Source: Pseudomonadota bacterium (GTDB lineage Bacteria > Pseudomonadota > Gammaproteobacteria > Burkholderiales > Ferrovaceae). Taken from it: a stretch of 64,000 bases of DNA. Made by a program: the position numbers and the translations under genes. Where the stretch lies: the NCBI GenBank assembly GCA_021798835.1, contig JAJZBQ010000004.1, forward strand, positions 62,001 to 126,000, read 5' to 3'. Below, in pieces: positions 44,023 to 55,200 of the stretch. The notes beneath the pieces are model-generated. The model saw only the letters and a list, made by a program, of their open reading frames with translations. It was not told the origin of the DNA and did not search any database. Positions within the stretch are counted from its first letter, which is position 1. The number at the start of each line of letters is the position of its first letter.

Positions 44023-47000
44023 GTTTGACTCCGAAAGAAAACCGAAGAAAGCCAGCGCTTCCAGCGTGGTGCCGACGGACCCCGTCGACGAAAACGATCC
44101 AGGTAGAGATATACCACGGGGGTTGTGTAGAGGGTCAGTAACTGACTCAATGCCAACCCTCCCAGGATGGCAACTCCCAGTGGGCGTCGCAACTCTCCGC
44201 CACTGCCCCAATCAAGCGCCAGCGGCAGGGCTCCGAACATGGCCGCCAACGTCGTCATCATGATGGGACGGAAGCGGTGAATGCAAGCTTTGAAGATGGC
44301 TTCATCAGGGGATAACCCTTCCATACGCTCGGCCTGCAGTGCAAAATCCACCATCAGAATGGCATTTTTCTTGACGATCCCTATCAGCAGGATGATGCCG
44401 ATAAGCGTCATCAGATTGAACTCCTGATTGGTGATCAACAAAGCGACCATCACACCCACCCCAGCAGAAGGCAAGGTGGAAAGAATGGTTAGCGGATGAA
44501 TCAGACTCTCGTACAGAATACCCAGCACCAGATAGACCACCACCAGGGCTCCGAAAATCAGTAGGGGCTCGCTGGACAACGAGCGCTTGAAAACCTTTGC
44601 TGTTCCTTCAAACGACCCTTGAATGGTCGGGGGAACCCCCAGTTCCTCGAAGGTTTTGTGAATCGCATCAGTCGCCTGCCCCAACGAGGTTCCGATGGGC
44701 AAGTTGAACGTGATGGTGGTCGCTGGAAATTGCCCCTGATGGTTGACTGTCAACGACACATTGCCAGGGCGTACGGTGGCGATGGCCGACAAAGGCACCA
44801 TGGCCCCCTGCGCTCCGTAAATATAGGTCTGCTCCAGCATGGTAGGGGATTGCCAGTAGCGGGGATCCGCTTCCATGACGACTCGATACTGGTTGAGAGG
44901 ATCAAAAATGGTGGAGATGATACGCTGGCCATAGAGATCATTGAGCGTCTGATCCAGAGAACGGGGATTGATCCCCACCCGTGCGGCCGTGTCACGATCG
45001 ATATCCAGCCAGGCTTCCAGTCCCAACTCCTGTTGGTCACTGTTTACATCGGCCAGTTGGGGGACCTTCGTCAACGCATTCCGGATGCGTTGTGACCATT
45101 GGCGCAGTTCACCCAGATCGTTGCCCTGCAAGGTATATTGGTATTGCGCATTGCCAACCCGGCCACCAAAACGTAAATCCTGAATGGGTTGCAGGTAAAG
45201 ACCAGCACCTGTGATCTGCTTGAGTTTGGGCCTGAGCCGGGCAATGACTTGATCCGACGTTGAGTGCCTTACTCCCTCCGGTTTGAGAACGATAAAAACA
45301 GTTCCCCCATTACGTGCCTGACCTCCAGTAAAACCAATGACATCCTGAGTATCCGGGTCCTGGCGACAGATCCGGATAAAACGTTCCATTTTGTCTCGCA
45401 TGGCTTGAAAAGAGATGTTCTGATCAGCTTGAACCTGCCCGATCAAGCGTCCCGTATCCTGCTGAGGCATGAACCCCTTGGGCACGACAACAAACAAGGT
45501 AAAGTTCAGTGCGATGGTCAGGAACAATACGATCAAAACCAGCAAGCGATAACGCAAAGCCCAGGTCAGTGAACGCTGATAGCCGAGTTGTACTCGTTCA
45601 AAAAGCCAAACTCCCCATTGTGCGCGTTTCTGCCATGGGGTTAAATTTCTGGCATGGTGATCCATTGAACGCAACCAACGCCCGCAGAGCATGGGGGTGG
45701 TCGTCAACGATATTACCAGCGAGACCAGCACAGCTGTCGAGAGTACTACGGCAAATTCGCGGAACATGCGTCCCACCATCCCCCCCATGAGCAAAAGGGG
45801 CAAAAATACCGCCACCAGAGAAAAACTCATGGAAATCACCGTAAAGGCAACTTCCTGGGCCCCCACCAGGGCGGCCTGAAGGGGAGACAGGCCACGTTCC
45901 AGATGGCGTGTGATATTTTCCAGCATGACGATGGCATCATCCACCACAAAACCCGTTGCCACCGTCAGTGCCATCAAAGACAGGTTATCCAGGCTGTAAT
46001 GCCCCAGATACAGAATACCGAAGGTACCAATCAATGAGACGGGAATGGCGATACTGGGGATCAAGGCGGCATGCAGTTCCCCCATGAACAGGAAAACTAC
46101 CATGATCACCAAAATCGTGGCAATCACCAAAGAGCGCTCCACATCATGAACAGAGGCTCTGATAGAAGGGGTTCGATCCATCACCACCTGCAAATCGATG
46201 GAAGCCGGGATGGAGGCTTGCAGATGTGGTATGACCGATCGGATACGATCGACGGTTTCCATGATATTGGCACTGGGCTGACGACTGACAATCAGAAGGA
46301 CCGCCCGTTTGCCATTGGCCAGTCCCAGATTGAGCAGATCTTGTACATTGTCGCGTACCGTAGCAATATCTTCGAGGCGAATGGGATTACCGTTTTTGTA
46401 GGCGACAACCAGGGGGCGATATTCGCGCGCTGATTTGGCCTGATCGTTGGCATCTAGTTGCCAACGTTGTTTATCATCCTCTATTAACCCTTTGGGAATA
46501 TTGACATTATTATTGGCTATGGTTGTTCTAAGGCTTTCTACGGATAGGCCATATTTCTGCAGGGAAGGGGCTTCCAATTCAACGCGTACGGCAGGTAGTG
46601 ATCCCCCGCCGACGAGTACCTGACCGACCCCCTCTACTTGAGACAACCGTTGGGCTATGATGGTGGACGCGGCATCGTAGATTTCCCCCGGGTTTTTGGT
46701 ATCCGATGTCATGGATAGCACCATGATGGGGGCATCGGCTGGATTGATTTTGCGGTAGACAGGATTGAATGGCAAGGCTGGGGGCAATAGGCTCCGCGCG
46801 GCATCTAATCCTGCCATGACATCGCGGGCTGCTCCATTGATGTCGCGATCCAGATCAAATACCAGACTGAGTGAAGCCAGTCCTGTAGCGCTGGAAGAAG
46901 TCATTTCATCCAGACCGGAAATACGACTCAGTGTGCGTTCCAGAGGAGTCACCATGATCGCTGACATGGTTTCCGGACTGGCACCTGGCAAAGCAACCTG

Positions 47001-47141
47001 GACATTGATGGCAGGGAAATCGATTTGTGGCAGAGGGGCCACCGGCATGAGATTGAAACCCACCCAGCCAGCCAGTGTGATGGCGGCAGTCAACAGGGTA
47101 GTGGCGACAGGCCGGTAGATAAACAACCCGGTGAGTTTCAT
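44019..47141 (-). CDS. mdtC: RND multidrug efflux permease, MdtC-like
   Basis: A 1040-residue inner-membrane proton-driven transporter with about 12 TM helices in two repeats. It begins FIYRPVATTLLTAAITLAGW. The proton-relay pair is in TM4 (ATGFVVDDAIVMLEN). Large periplasmic loops follow TM1 and TM7. It overlaps mdtB by 4 nt. Together MdtB and MdtC would form the hetero-trimer known from enterobacteria. Confidence 0.92.
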   Translation of the reverse strand: MKLTGLFIYRPVATTLLTAAITLAGWVGFNLMPVAPLPQIDFPAINVQVALPGASPETMSAIMVTPLERTLSRISGLDEMTSSSATGLASLSLVFDLDRDINGAARDVMAGLDAARSLLPPALPFNPVYRKINPADAPIMVLSMTSDTKNPGEIYDAASTIIAQRLSQVEGVGQVLVGGGSLPAVRVELEAPSLQKYGLSVESLRTTIANNNVNIPKGLIEDDKQRWQLDANDQAKSAREYRPLVVAYKNGNPIRLEDIATVRDNVQDLLNLGLANGKRAVLLIVSRQPSANIMETVDRIRSVIPHLQASIPASIDLQVVMDRTPSIRASVHDVERSLVIATILVIMVVFLFMGELHAALIPSIAIPVSLIGTFGILYLGHYSLDNLSLMALTVATGFVVDDAIVMLENITRHLERGLSPLQAALVGAQEVAFTVISMSFSLVAVFLPLLLMGGMVGRMFREFAVVLSTAVLVSLVISLTTTPMLCGRWLRSMDHHARNLTPWQKRAQWGVWLFERVQLGYQRSLTWALRYRLLVLIVLFLTIALNFTLFVVVPKGFMPQQDTGRLIGQVQADQNISFQAMRDKMERFIRICRQDPDTQDVIGFTGGQARNGGTVFIVLKPEGVRHSTSDQVIARLRPKLKQITGAGLYLQPIQDLRFGGRVGNAQYQYTLQGNDLGELRQWSQRIRNALTKVPQLADVNSDQQELGLEAWLDIDRDTAARVGINPRSLDQTLNDLYGQRIISTIFDPLNQYRVVMEADPRYWQSPTMLEQTYIYGAQGAMVPLSAIATVRPGNVSLTVNHQGQFPATTITFNLPIGTSLGQATDAIHKTFEELGVPPTIQGSFEGTAKVFKRSLSSEPLLIFGALVVVYLVLGILYESLIHPLTILSTLPSAGVGVMVALLITNQEFNLMTLIGIILLIGIVKKNAILMVDFALQAERMEGLSPDEAIFKACIHRFRPIMMTTLAAMFGALPLALDWGSGGELRRPLGVAILGGLALSQLLTLYTTPVVYLYLDRFRRRGPSAPRWKRWLSSVFFRSQT

Positions 47142-50100
47142 GAGCGTTTGTCAGCCCGCCAGGTTCTTAGCCGTAGCGCCAGGTTTTCCAGAGCCAAATA
47201 GATGACAGGGGTGGTAAACAAGGTCAGCAACTGGCTGAACAACAATCCCCCGACCAATGTCAAGCCCAGCGGTTGGCGCAATTCAGCCCCAATCCCGGAG
47301 CCGAACAGAAAAGGCAGTGCGGCAAAAAATGCCGACAGGGTCGTCATCAGAATGGGTCTGAAACGCAGCAGACAGGCTTCACGAATGGCTTCTAGCGGAG
47401 ACATCCCTGCAGAGCGTTGGGCATCTAGGGCAAAGTCAATGATCATGATGGCGTTTTTCTTGACGATACCGATCAGTAGGACAATGCCGATGATCCCAAG
47501 TATATCCAGATCGTGCCCGGTAATCTTTAATGCCAGCAAGGCTCCGACGGCAGCGGAGGGCAATGTGGACAAAATGGTGATGGGGTGCCAGTAACTTTCA
47601 TAGAGTATGCCAAGGACGATATACATGGTAACTACTGCGGCCAACAGCAACAGCAATGTTGATGACAAGGATTTTTGGTAGGCGCGCGCAGCCCCCTGAA
47701 AACGCATTTCCAGGCTGGCAGGCATAGATAACTCCTCAACGGCTCGTTCAATCTGTTCCACTGCCACTCCCAGGGATTGATGGGGAGCCAGATTGAAGGA
47801 GAGAGTTGCCGAAGGAAACTGGCCAAGATGATGAATCGCCAGGGGGCCATCCACTTCACGAAGATGGGCTACCTGATCGAGTGGAACCTGTGAACCATTG
47901 GCCCCAGCCACATAAAACTGGTGCAGTTGTCCAGGGTTCTGTGCAAATTCTGTTGCACTTTCCAGAATGACCCGATACTGGTTGGACTGAGTAAAAATCG
48001 TTGAGACGATACGTTGAGCAAAGGCGTCGTAAAGAATATCGTCCAGTTCAGCCACGGAGACTCCGAGGCGCATGGCATTATCGCGATCGATATCGAGGAA
48101 CAGACGCTTTCCGTGATCCTGTTGATCGCTGGCCAGATCACGCACCGCCGGAATGGTTTTCAGGCGTTCCATGAGACGTGGAACCCACTCCATGATTTCC
48201 CTGGAATTGGGACTTTCCAGCGTCAACTGATACTGCGTTCGGCTGAGGGTATCTTCCAGGGTCATATCCTGGACGGGCTGAAAGTAGACATCCAGTAACG
48301 AATGCTGGCGCAGCATGGCTTCATGCAAGCGTTGCATCACCGCTGGCAATGAGCCATTGGCTCCTCGTTGTGCCAGCGGTTTGAGATTGATCATCAAACG
48401 ACCACTGTTGATGGTCGTGTTCACGCCATCGACTCCAATAAATGAAGACAGGCTTTCGACCGCGGGATCAGCCAGCAATTGCTGAGCCAACGCATATTGT
48501 TCACGGCGCATGGCACGAAAGGAAATACTTTGTGGCCCCTGGGTTACGGCTTCCAGAATGCCCGTATCCTGTGTCGGGAAAAAACCCTTGGGTAGAATCA
48601 GGTATAACCCAGCGGTCAAGCCCAGTGTCAACAATGCGATGACGAGCACCACGCGTTGATGACGCAATGCCACATCCAGCCAGCGTCCATAGCCACGGAT
48701 CAAACTATCCAGAAAACGTTTCCATTGACCACGCCACCCTGTTTCTATCTCATTTTCTGCGGCAAGAAGACGAGCACAGAGCATGGGGGTCAGCGTCAAA
48801 GACACAAAAGCAGAAATCAGGATGGTCACGGCCAGCGTGATGGCAAATTCACGAAACAAACGTCCGATCACATCAGACATGAATAACAGGGGAATCAGCA
48901 CAGCGATCAGGGAAAACGTCAGCGACAAGATGGTAAAACCGATTTGACGAGATCCCGTATAAGCTGCTGCCCGCGCATCTTGTCCCAATTCACGGTAGCG
49001 TGCGATATTCTCGATCATCACAATAGCATCGTCCACCACAAATCCTGTGGCAATGGTCAATGCCATGAGCGTCAAATTGTTGAGGCTGAAATTGGCCAGA
49101 TACATGATCCCCAGAGTCCCGATAAGAGATACCGGGACGGCGAACGCAGGGATCAACGTGGCAGGGAGATTGCGCAAAAACAGAAAAATGACCAGGACCA
49201 CCAAGGCAATTGCCAACATCAGTTCAAACTGAATTTCATGAACCGAAGCACGAATGGTGGTGGTGCGATCTGTCAGCAACTCGACGTGTACGCTCTCTGG
49301 CAAGGAGTCGCGCAGACTTGGCAGAAGCGCTTTGATGCGTTCGGAAACCAGAATGACATTGGCACCAGGTTGGCGCTGAATATTCACGATGATCGCCGGG
49401 GTTGTATTTTTCCAGGCGGCCAGATGAATATCCTCAGCATCATCCAGAACCTCAGCCACATCACCGATGCGTACCGGAGCTCCATTGAGGTATGTAATGA
49501 TGATCTGACGGTAGGCGGCGGCATCGTGCAACTGGTCATTGGCATCTACACTGACAGAATGGGCGGGCCCATCAAAACTCCCTTTGGGGATATCCACATT
49601 GTTGTTGATGATCGCAACGCGCAGGTCCTCAAAACTGAGGTGACGTAAAGCCAACGCCGTGGGATTACCACGGATGCGTACCGCTGGACGCAATCCCCCT
49701 CCCAAACTGACCATCCCAACCCCGCTGACCTGAGACAGTTTTCCGACCAGGCGCGTTTCAACCCAGTCTTGAAGACGCGGCAACGTCATGTGGGGTGCCG
49801 TGACCGCCAAGGTCAGAATCGGTGCATCAGCCGGGTTTACCTTGTTGTACAACGGGGGCATGGGAAGATCAGTAGGTAAAAAAGTACCCGCTGCGTTAAT
49901 GGCTTCTTGGACCTGTTGTTCCGCAATATCAATGGAAGTCGTCAAAGAAAACTGCAAGGTAATGACCGATGCACCGCCAGAACTGGTGGAAGCCATCTGG
50001 CTCAGTCCAGCCATTTGACCAAACTGGCGTTCCAGAGGAGCTGTCACTGTACTCGCCATGACTTCTGGCCCTGCTCCCGGATACAGGGTTGTCACCTCGA

Positions 50101-50233
50101 TGGTAGGAAAATCCACTTCCGGGAGAGCAGACAAGGGAAGTTGATGCCAGGCGAGCAAACCCAGCAGCATGATCGAAATCATGAGCAAGGCCGTCGCTAC
50201 AGGACGGTCGATGAAGGGGCGAGAGAAATTCAC
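47138..50233 (-). CDS. mdtB: RND multidrug efflux permease, MdtB-like
   Basis: A 1031-residue transporter, first of the tandem pair. The start FSRPFIDRPVATALLMISIM and the TM4 acidic pair (ATGFVVDDAIVMIEN) are as expected, and the C-terminal repeat ends with TPVIYLALENL. It differs from MdtC in length and loop sequence. It starts 9 nt after the fusion protein gene. Confidence 0.92.
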   Translation of the reverse strand: MNFSRPFIDRPVATALLMISIMLLGLLAWHQLPLSALPEVDFPTIEVTTLYPGAGPEVMASTVTAPLERQFGQMAGLSQMASTSSGGASVITLQFSLTTSIDIAEQQVQEAINAAGTFLPTDLPMPPLYNKVNPADAPILTLAVTAPHMTLPRLQDWVETRLVGKLSQVSGVGMVSLGGGLRPAVRIRGNPTALALRHLSFEDLRVAIINNNVDIPKGSFDGPAHSVSVDANDQLHDAAAYRQIIITYLNGAPVRIGDVAEVLDDAEDIHLAAWKNTTPAIIVNIQRQPGANVILVSERIKALLPSLRDSLPESVHVELLTDRTTTIRASVHEIQFELMLAIALVVLVIFLFLRNLPATLIPAFAVPVSLIGTLGIMYLANFSLNNLTLMALTIATGFVVDDAIVMIENIARYRELGQDARAAAYTGSRQIGFTILSLTFSLIAVLIPLLFMSDVIGRLFREFAITLAVTILISAFVSLTLTPMLCARLLAAENEIETGWRGQWKRFLDSLIRGYGRWLDVALRHQRVVLVIALLTLGLTAGLYLILPKGFFPTQDTGILEAVTQGPQSISFRAMRREQYALAQQLLADPAVESLSSFIGVDGVNTTINSGRLMINLKPLAQRGANGSLPAVMQRLHEAMLRQHSLLDVYFQPVQDMTLEDTLSRTQYQLTLESPNSREIMEWVPRLMERLKTIPAVRDLASDQQDHGKRLFLDIDRDNAMRLGVSVAELDDILYDAFAQRIVSTIFTQSNQYRVILESATEFAQNPGQLHQFYVAGANGSQVPLDQVAHLREVDGPLAIHHLGQFPSATLSFNLAPHQSLGVAVEQIERAVEELSMPASLEMRFQGAARAYQKSLSSTLLLLLAAVVTMYIVLGILYESYWHPITILSTLPSAAVGALLALKITGHDLDILGIIGIVLLIGIVKKNAIMIIDFALDAQRSAGMSPLEAIREACLLRFRPILMTTLSAFFAALPFLFGSGIGAELRQPLGLTLVGGLLFSQLLTLFTTPVIYLALENLALRLRTWRADKRS

Positions 50234-50242
50234 ACGAAAACG

Positions 50243-51409
50243 TCAGAGCGGGGCACGTGCCAGAGCAACATTGACACCCTCGTGCAGATTATCTACACCG
50301 TCCGTGACAACTTGTTCTCCTGGTCTAAGGCCTTCAAGAACAGCGACTTTCTCACCTTCGCTGGGTCCTGTCTTGAGTTTTCGAACCGAGACCTTCAGGT
50401 GCTTGTCCACGACGAAGACGAAGGGACCCTGATTGCCCTGTTGAACGGCAGCAGTGGGGATGACGGTAGCTTGTTGTAGTAGCGCAACCCTGACCCGCGC
50501 ATTGACAAATTCATAGGGAAACAGTTCATCGTGGTAATTATCAAACTGGGCACGCAATTTCACCATGCCAGTGGTGATGTCAACTTCGTTGTCCAGCGTT
50601 TGCAACTGTCCCTTCGCCAGCAGATGCTGATTGGAGCGATCCCATGCCTCCACAACCAGGGGAGCATGGGAGGTTTTCATCCCTTGCTGGATTTGGTCCA
50701 GATAATCTTGGGCCAGTGGAAAAATGACAGTGATCGGGCTCAGTTGTGTCAATACCACCAGTCCGGTGTTGGCGGCAGCCAGAACCATGTTCCCCTGGTC
50801 GAGCAAACGAATACCCAGTCGCCCTGCTACCGGGGCGATGATATGACAGTAAATCAACTGCAATTTGGCGTTATCTACCTGAGACTGGTCGGTTAGAACC
50901 GTTCCTTCGTATTGGGTGACCAGCGCTTCCTGGGTCACCTTTTGCTGATCAGGAATGGCACCGCTTTTGATTAATTCCTGGTAGCGTGCCAGATCAATGC
51001 GTGCATTCTCCAGCAGAGCCTTGTCGTGCTGCAATTGGCCTTGAGCCTGGGCCAGTTGCACTTGATAAGGGCGCGGATCGATTTCCACAATGGGATCACC
51101 TCGCTGCACTTTGTCGCCTTCCTTGAAATAGACCTTCATCAACTCCCCATCAACGCGACTCTTCAGGGTCACCGTGTAGACGGGGGTTACCGTACCCAAT
51201 CCGTTGAGCCATACAGGGAAATTTTCTGTGGTAGCTGTAGCCAGAGATACTGTAGGGACAGGATGACGAGCAGATTTTCCAGTGGCCGATGTTGCACGGA
51301 AATGGCGCACTGTGGCGATTGCCAGTATTAGCAGAAAAACACTACCAGCAATAATCCACCCTCGACGCGCAGAGGCGGATGATACGGAGGCTACAGGTTC
51401 TTGGGACAT
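50243..51409 (-). CDS. mdtA: RND membrane-fusion protein, MdtA-like
   Basis: A 388-residue periplasmic adaptor anchored by one N-terminal helix (WIIAGSVFLLILAIATVRHF). The lipoyl/barrel domain (VTLKSRVDGELMKVYFKEGD), an alpha-hairpin and the beta-barrel ending in TGPSEGEKVAVLEGLRPGEQ fit the HlyD/AcrA family. It leads the mdtABC-channel unit and lies 21 nt after the mlaF-like gene. Confidence 0.92.
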   Translation of the reverse strand: MSQEPVASVSSASARRGWIIAGSVFLLILAIATVRHFRATSATGKSARHPVPTVSLATATTENFPVWLNGLGTVTPVYTVTLKSRVDGELMKVYFKEGDKVQRGDPIVEIDPRPYQVQLAQAQGQLQHDKALLENARIDLARYQELIKSGAIPDQQKVTQEALVTQYEGTVLTDQSQVDNAKLQLIYCHIIAPVAGRLGIRLLDQGNMVLAAANTGLVVLTQLSPITVIFPLAQDYLDQIQQGMKTSHAPLVVEAWDRSNQHLLAKGQLQTLDNEVDITTGMVKLRAQFDNYHDELFPYEFVNARVRVALLQQATVIPTAAVQQGNQGPFVFVVDKHLKVSVRKLKTGPSEGEKVAVLEGLRPGEQVVTDGVDNLHEGVNVALARAPL

Positions 51410-51430
51410 GAAATCAACACAATTTTAAAG

Positions 51431-52237
51431 TTACGGCAACAATGACAAGCGAAAATCTGTCTGCCACGATGGGGCAGGCCAGTGAAACGCTACCGGGCCA
51501 TCTGGTTCGGCATGAATGAATTGCTGAGCATACGGATCCGAGCGCGATTCCAACTCGGAAGGTGTTCCGTGGCTAACGACTACCCCCTCGGACAGCAGAT
51601 AGATATCATCCACCACCTTCAGCGACTCACTCACATCGTAGGTTACGACCACGGATGTGAGTCCGATACTGTCATTTAGTTCCCGGATCAGTCGAGCAAC
51701 GGCGTTGAGGGAAATGGGATCAAGTCCGGCAAAGGGCTCATCGTAGATCGTCAACAATGGATCCAGGGCTACGGCGCGTGCCAGACAAACGCGACGATTC
51801 ATCCCGCCAGACAATTCAGCCGGCATCAGATCACGGGCACCACGCAGTCCCACTGCCTGTAGTTTCATCAGAACGATATCACGAATCTGAGCCATTCCCA
51901 GTTGGGTATGTTCGCGCAATGGAAAAGCAATATTGTCCATCACGGACAAATCCGTGAATAAACCTCCCATTTGAAACATCATGCCCATTTCGCGGCGCAT
52001 GGCGTACAGTTCACGATCCGACATCTCGTGCACTACACGCCCTCGATAGCGAACGGCTCCCTGACTGGGACGCAACTGGCCAGCAATAAGGCGCAGCAGG
52101 GTCGTTTTGCCTACCCCACTGGTTCCCAGAATAGCGGTGATTCTTCCCTGTCGCAACGTTAAATTAACCCCGTTCAACAGTCTTCGTGTTCCATAAGAAA
52201 AGTGCAGGTCTTCAATGTCAATCAAAGCATCAACCAT
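51431..52237 (-). CDS. mlaF: MlaF-like ABC transporter ATP-binding protein
   Basis: A 268-residue ATPase with Walker A GTSGVGKT (38-45), Q-loop MFQMGGLF, signature LSGGM (142-146) and Walker B LLTIYDEP. The SGGM signature and overall form are MlaF-type (lipid transport). The H-loop reads VVVTYDVSES, with Tyr200 in place of the switch His. There is no mlaE, mlaD or mlaC next to it; instead it leads the efflux operon. Its start is 29 bp from the SNF2 start on the other strand. Confidence 0.85.
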   Translation of the reverse strand: MVDALIDIEDLHFSYGTRRLLNGVNLTLRQGRITAILGTSGVGKTTLLRLIAGQLRPSQGAVRYRGRVVHEMSDRELYAMRREMGMMFQMGGLFTDLSVMDNIAFPLREHTQLGMAQIRDIVLMKLQAVGLRGARDLMPAELSGGMNRRVCLARAVALDPLLTIYDEPFAGLDPISLNAVARLIRELNDSIGLTSVVVTYDVSESLKVVDDIYLLSEGVVVSHGTPSELESRSDPYAQQFIHAEPDGPVAFHWPAPSWQTDFRLSLLP

Positions 52238-52266
52238 GGGATTTCTCAGTTAGCAAGGCGGACACC

Positions 52267-55200
52267 ATGCTACCGGTTCGAGGTCCACCTAGCAACCGTT
52301 CAAAAGGAAGAGTTGGCAAAAGAAAAGTTTTCAGCATAGAATCAGGGATTGCAGATAAAATTTTGCTTTATCCTGATTTTTTATGGTCACATGACCCTAT
52401 CGTGAAACCTTCTTCATCTGCTCTGGTTGAAACGCCCGCTCCCGACCCGTTACTGGAACCCGGGAGTATCTTGTTGCGCCTGATTTCCCTGGCTTATCTT
52501 CCTCAATCGCGCAGTCAGGCAATGGCACTCTGGGAAGAGTTTCGCTCACGTTCGGGAGAGTTTTCCGAGATTGATGGCACTCGGGTCCTTGATGATTTGT
52601 TAGAACGTCAAGAATTATCATTACACAATGGTCGCCTGAGTTGTGATCCAGTGAATGCCGAGGTCATTCTGCGCAATCTGCCGCAGGATTCCTATCAGTC
52701 ACACTACTACGAAACCGCTCGGCAAATTCTGAAATTACCGGATTATCGTCATGGCTACTTTGTGCGGCATTTCAACGAAGGGGTACGAGATCTTCGACTG
52801 GCCCTGTATTTCAGGCGATACGATGACTTTGCCAAACTGAGTCAAACGCTGCAGAATTATTTTGCGGCGGATTGGCGTACCCGCAACCCTTACCTCACAT
52901 TATTTGATAACCCGTTCTCTGAGCAACAGTTTGATACCTTGCCCAATGAAACCGGATTGACCGTGGCAGCGGTTATCCTGATGTTGCGTGTCGCACGTTT
53001 TGAACCCTGCAAGGGTCCCCTGAGTTGGTTACGTGAGCGTGCTCGTGTTGCACCTGAAGAGCAGCGCCAGTGGTTTGCTAGCGTACTCAGCGAACCCATG
53101 ATTCTCCGTGGTCACCTGGATGAGGCCTTACACTTGGTCAGCGGACGGACCTTTCCTCTGGCACGCACCATGGAAGGACTTATCCGGTTGTTGCAGGGTA
53201 AGCGTGAAGAGGCTCTGGTTCTCTACGAACAGGCGGTACGTGATTGCCGCAAAGCGCAGGATTTACGTAAAACGGGGTTGAGTGGATTGGGCGGAGTTGG
53301 CTATGTTATTGCCCTCATAGCCACTAATGACCCGAAATCTCTGGAAAAAGCTTCTACACATATCGCTCAGGTAATCCGCAATGGATCTGGTCTCAGCGCT
53401 GTCTATGCTTGTCTGGGCGAGGTTGCTCGTGCTGCCCAGACCGTGCTGGGGGAGCGCCCTGAAGAGCGAGCAGAAATTCCTGACAAAGAATCGTTGGCAT
53501 TATTATTCAGATCGATGGCCTGTTGGTGGATGGATGGCAGTGGAGAACGTATTGATATCCAGCGTTTGACTGATCTGGCACGAAAAGCCCAGCATCACGG
53601 TTACCGTTGGGTCGCTGCCGAATCGCTGAACCTGCTCGACCATGTCATCAATGCCCATCCTACTCAGGGACGGGGCACTCTATTGCATCAAGAAATCAAT
53701 TCACATACTCTGATTGATCTGATTCGTCGTCAGCCACTCTGGGAACGTGCGTTGGGTGCATTGGAAAGATTGGGCCATGATTGGGCACAAAACGCCGCTC
53801 CAGTAGTGCAATATCGGTTCATCTGGGTAATCAGTCCGGGTCAGGAATCCGGTCAGTTTCTACTGGAAGGGCGAGAGCAGAAACGTGCATCCCATGGTGG
53901 ATGGGGGATCGCTAAAACCGTGACCTTGGCACGATTGACGCATGCCCATATGGAACCTGAAGGCATTACTGAACAGGATCGCAATATTATCGCAGCATTG
54001 CGTCCCTGGGTCAGCAACCAGAAACCTCAAGACAAAAAGATTCACGCCCCCATGGTCTGGCCACATCTTCTCCATCATCCTTTGGTGTTCTGGACTTCAG
54101 ACAGTCACAGGCCTGTGAGCATTGTTCCGGGAAGATGGGTTTTGGAGGCCAGACGCGAGCGCCATCATTGGCATTTGTCGGCCGAACCCATGTTGAACCA
54201 TGATCAGATTACTCTGTACCATGAAGTTTCTCATCGATTGCGGCTATACGTCAGCCACCCGGAGGAAAATCGCTTGCTGGAAATCATTAGTCCGCAGGGC
54301 CAGATGATCCCGTTGGAGCAAGAAAGCCGGATTCATGCCATGGTACCGGGTCTCAGTGAAAAAATACTGTTGCGTGGGTTCGGTGCGCTGGCTAATGTCG
54401 AAGATCAGGTCTGTCACGATGGACTCTATGCGTTACTGGCACATCACCCCGATGGTTTGCGACTCGAATTGGTGGTGTATCCGCAGGGAGTGGGACACGA
54501 TGCATATTTTCCTGGTGCAGGGAGCCGTTTCTGTCTGAATGATGGGGATCCGGTACGACTTGTGGAACGTGACCTCGAGCAAGAAAAAAGAATGGCTGAT
54601 GCACTGTGGCATCGTCTTCAACCTTGGTTGGTGATGGGGGAATTGCCTTATATCGGACACAGTCGTCACCCCGCAGCAGCATGTGAAGTTCTTGAATTAC
54701 TCAGGGCCAATGAACCACCCGTGTCGCTGCGCTGGCCGGCAGGTGAATCTCTGAGAATTAGAGGTGAAGTGCAGCTGGATCAGTTGATTATCGATGTTCA
54801 AACGCAGGGGGATTGGCTACAGATCAATGGGGCCATCGTTGATGGTGACCGGGTCATCGAATTACGTGATTTGCTGGCATTGGCTCAATGCCCTGATCAG
54901 CGCTTCATTGCGCTCAGCGAAGGACAATATGTGGCGCTCAGTGAAGGGCTTCTGGATCGCATCCGTGCTTTGCATGGGCTATCACAGCCACAAGCGGACG
55001 GGATTTGTGTTCCAGCCTTGGCAGCTCCACGATTGGCTGAAGTTCTGGAACAGAAAATAACCTCACGCACCGATGAAAACTGGTTGGCCCTGTTGACTCG
55101 TCATCAATCTTTAAGTCAATGGGTTCCTCGCATCCCGGAGGGACTGCAAGCTGAGTTGCGGGATTATCAGCAACAAGGATTCCACTGGCTGGTGCGCCAT

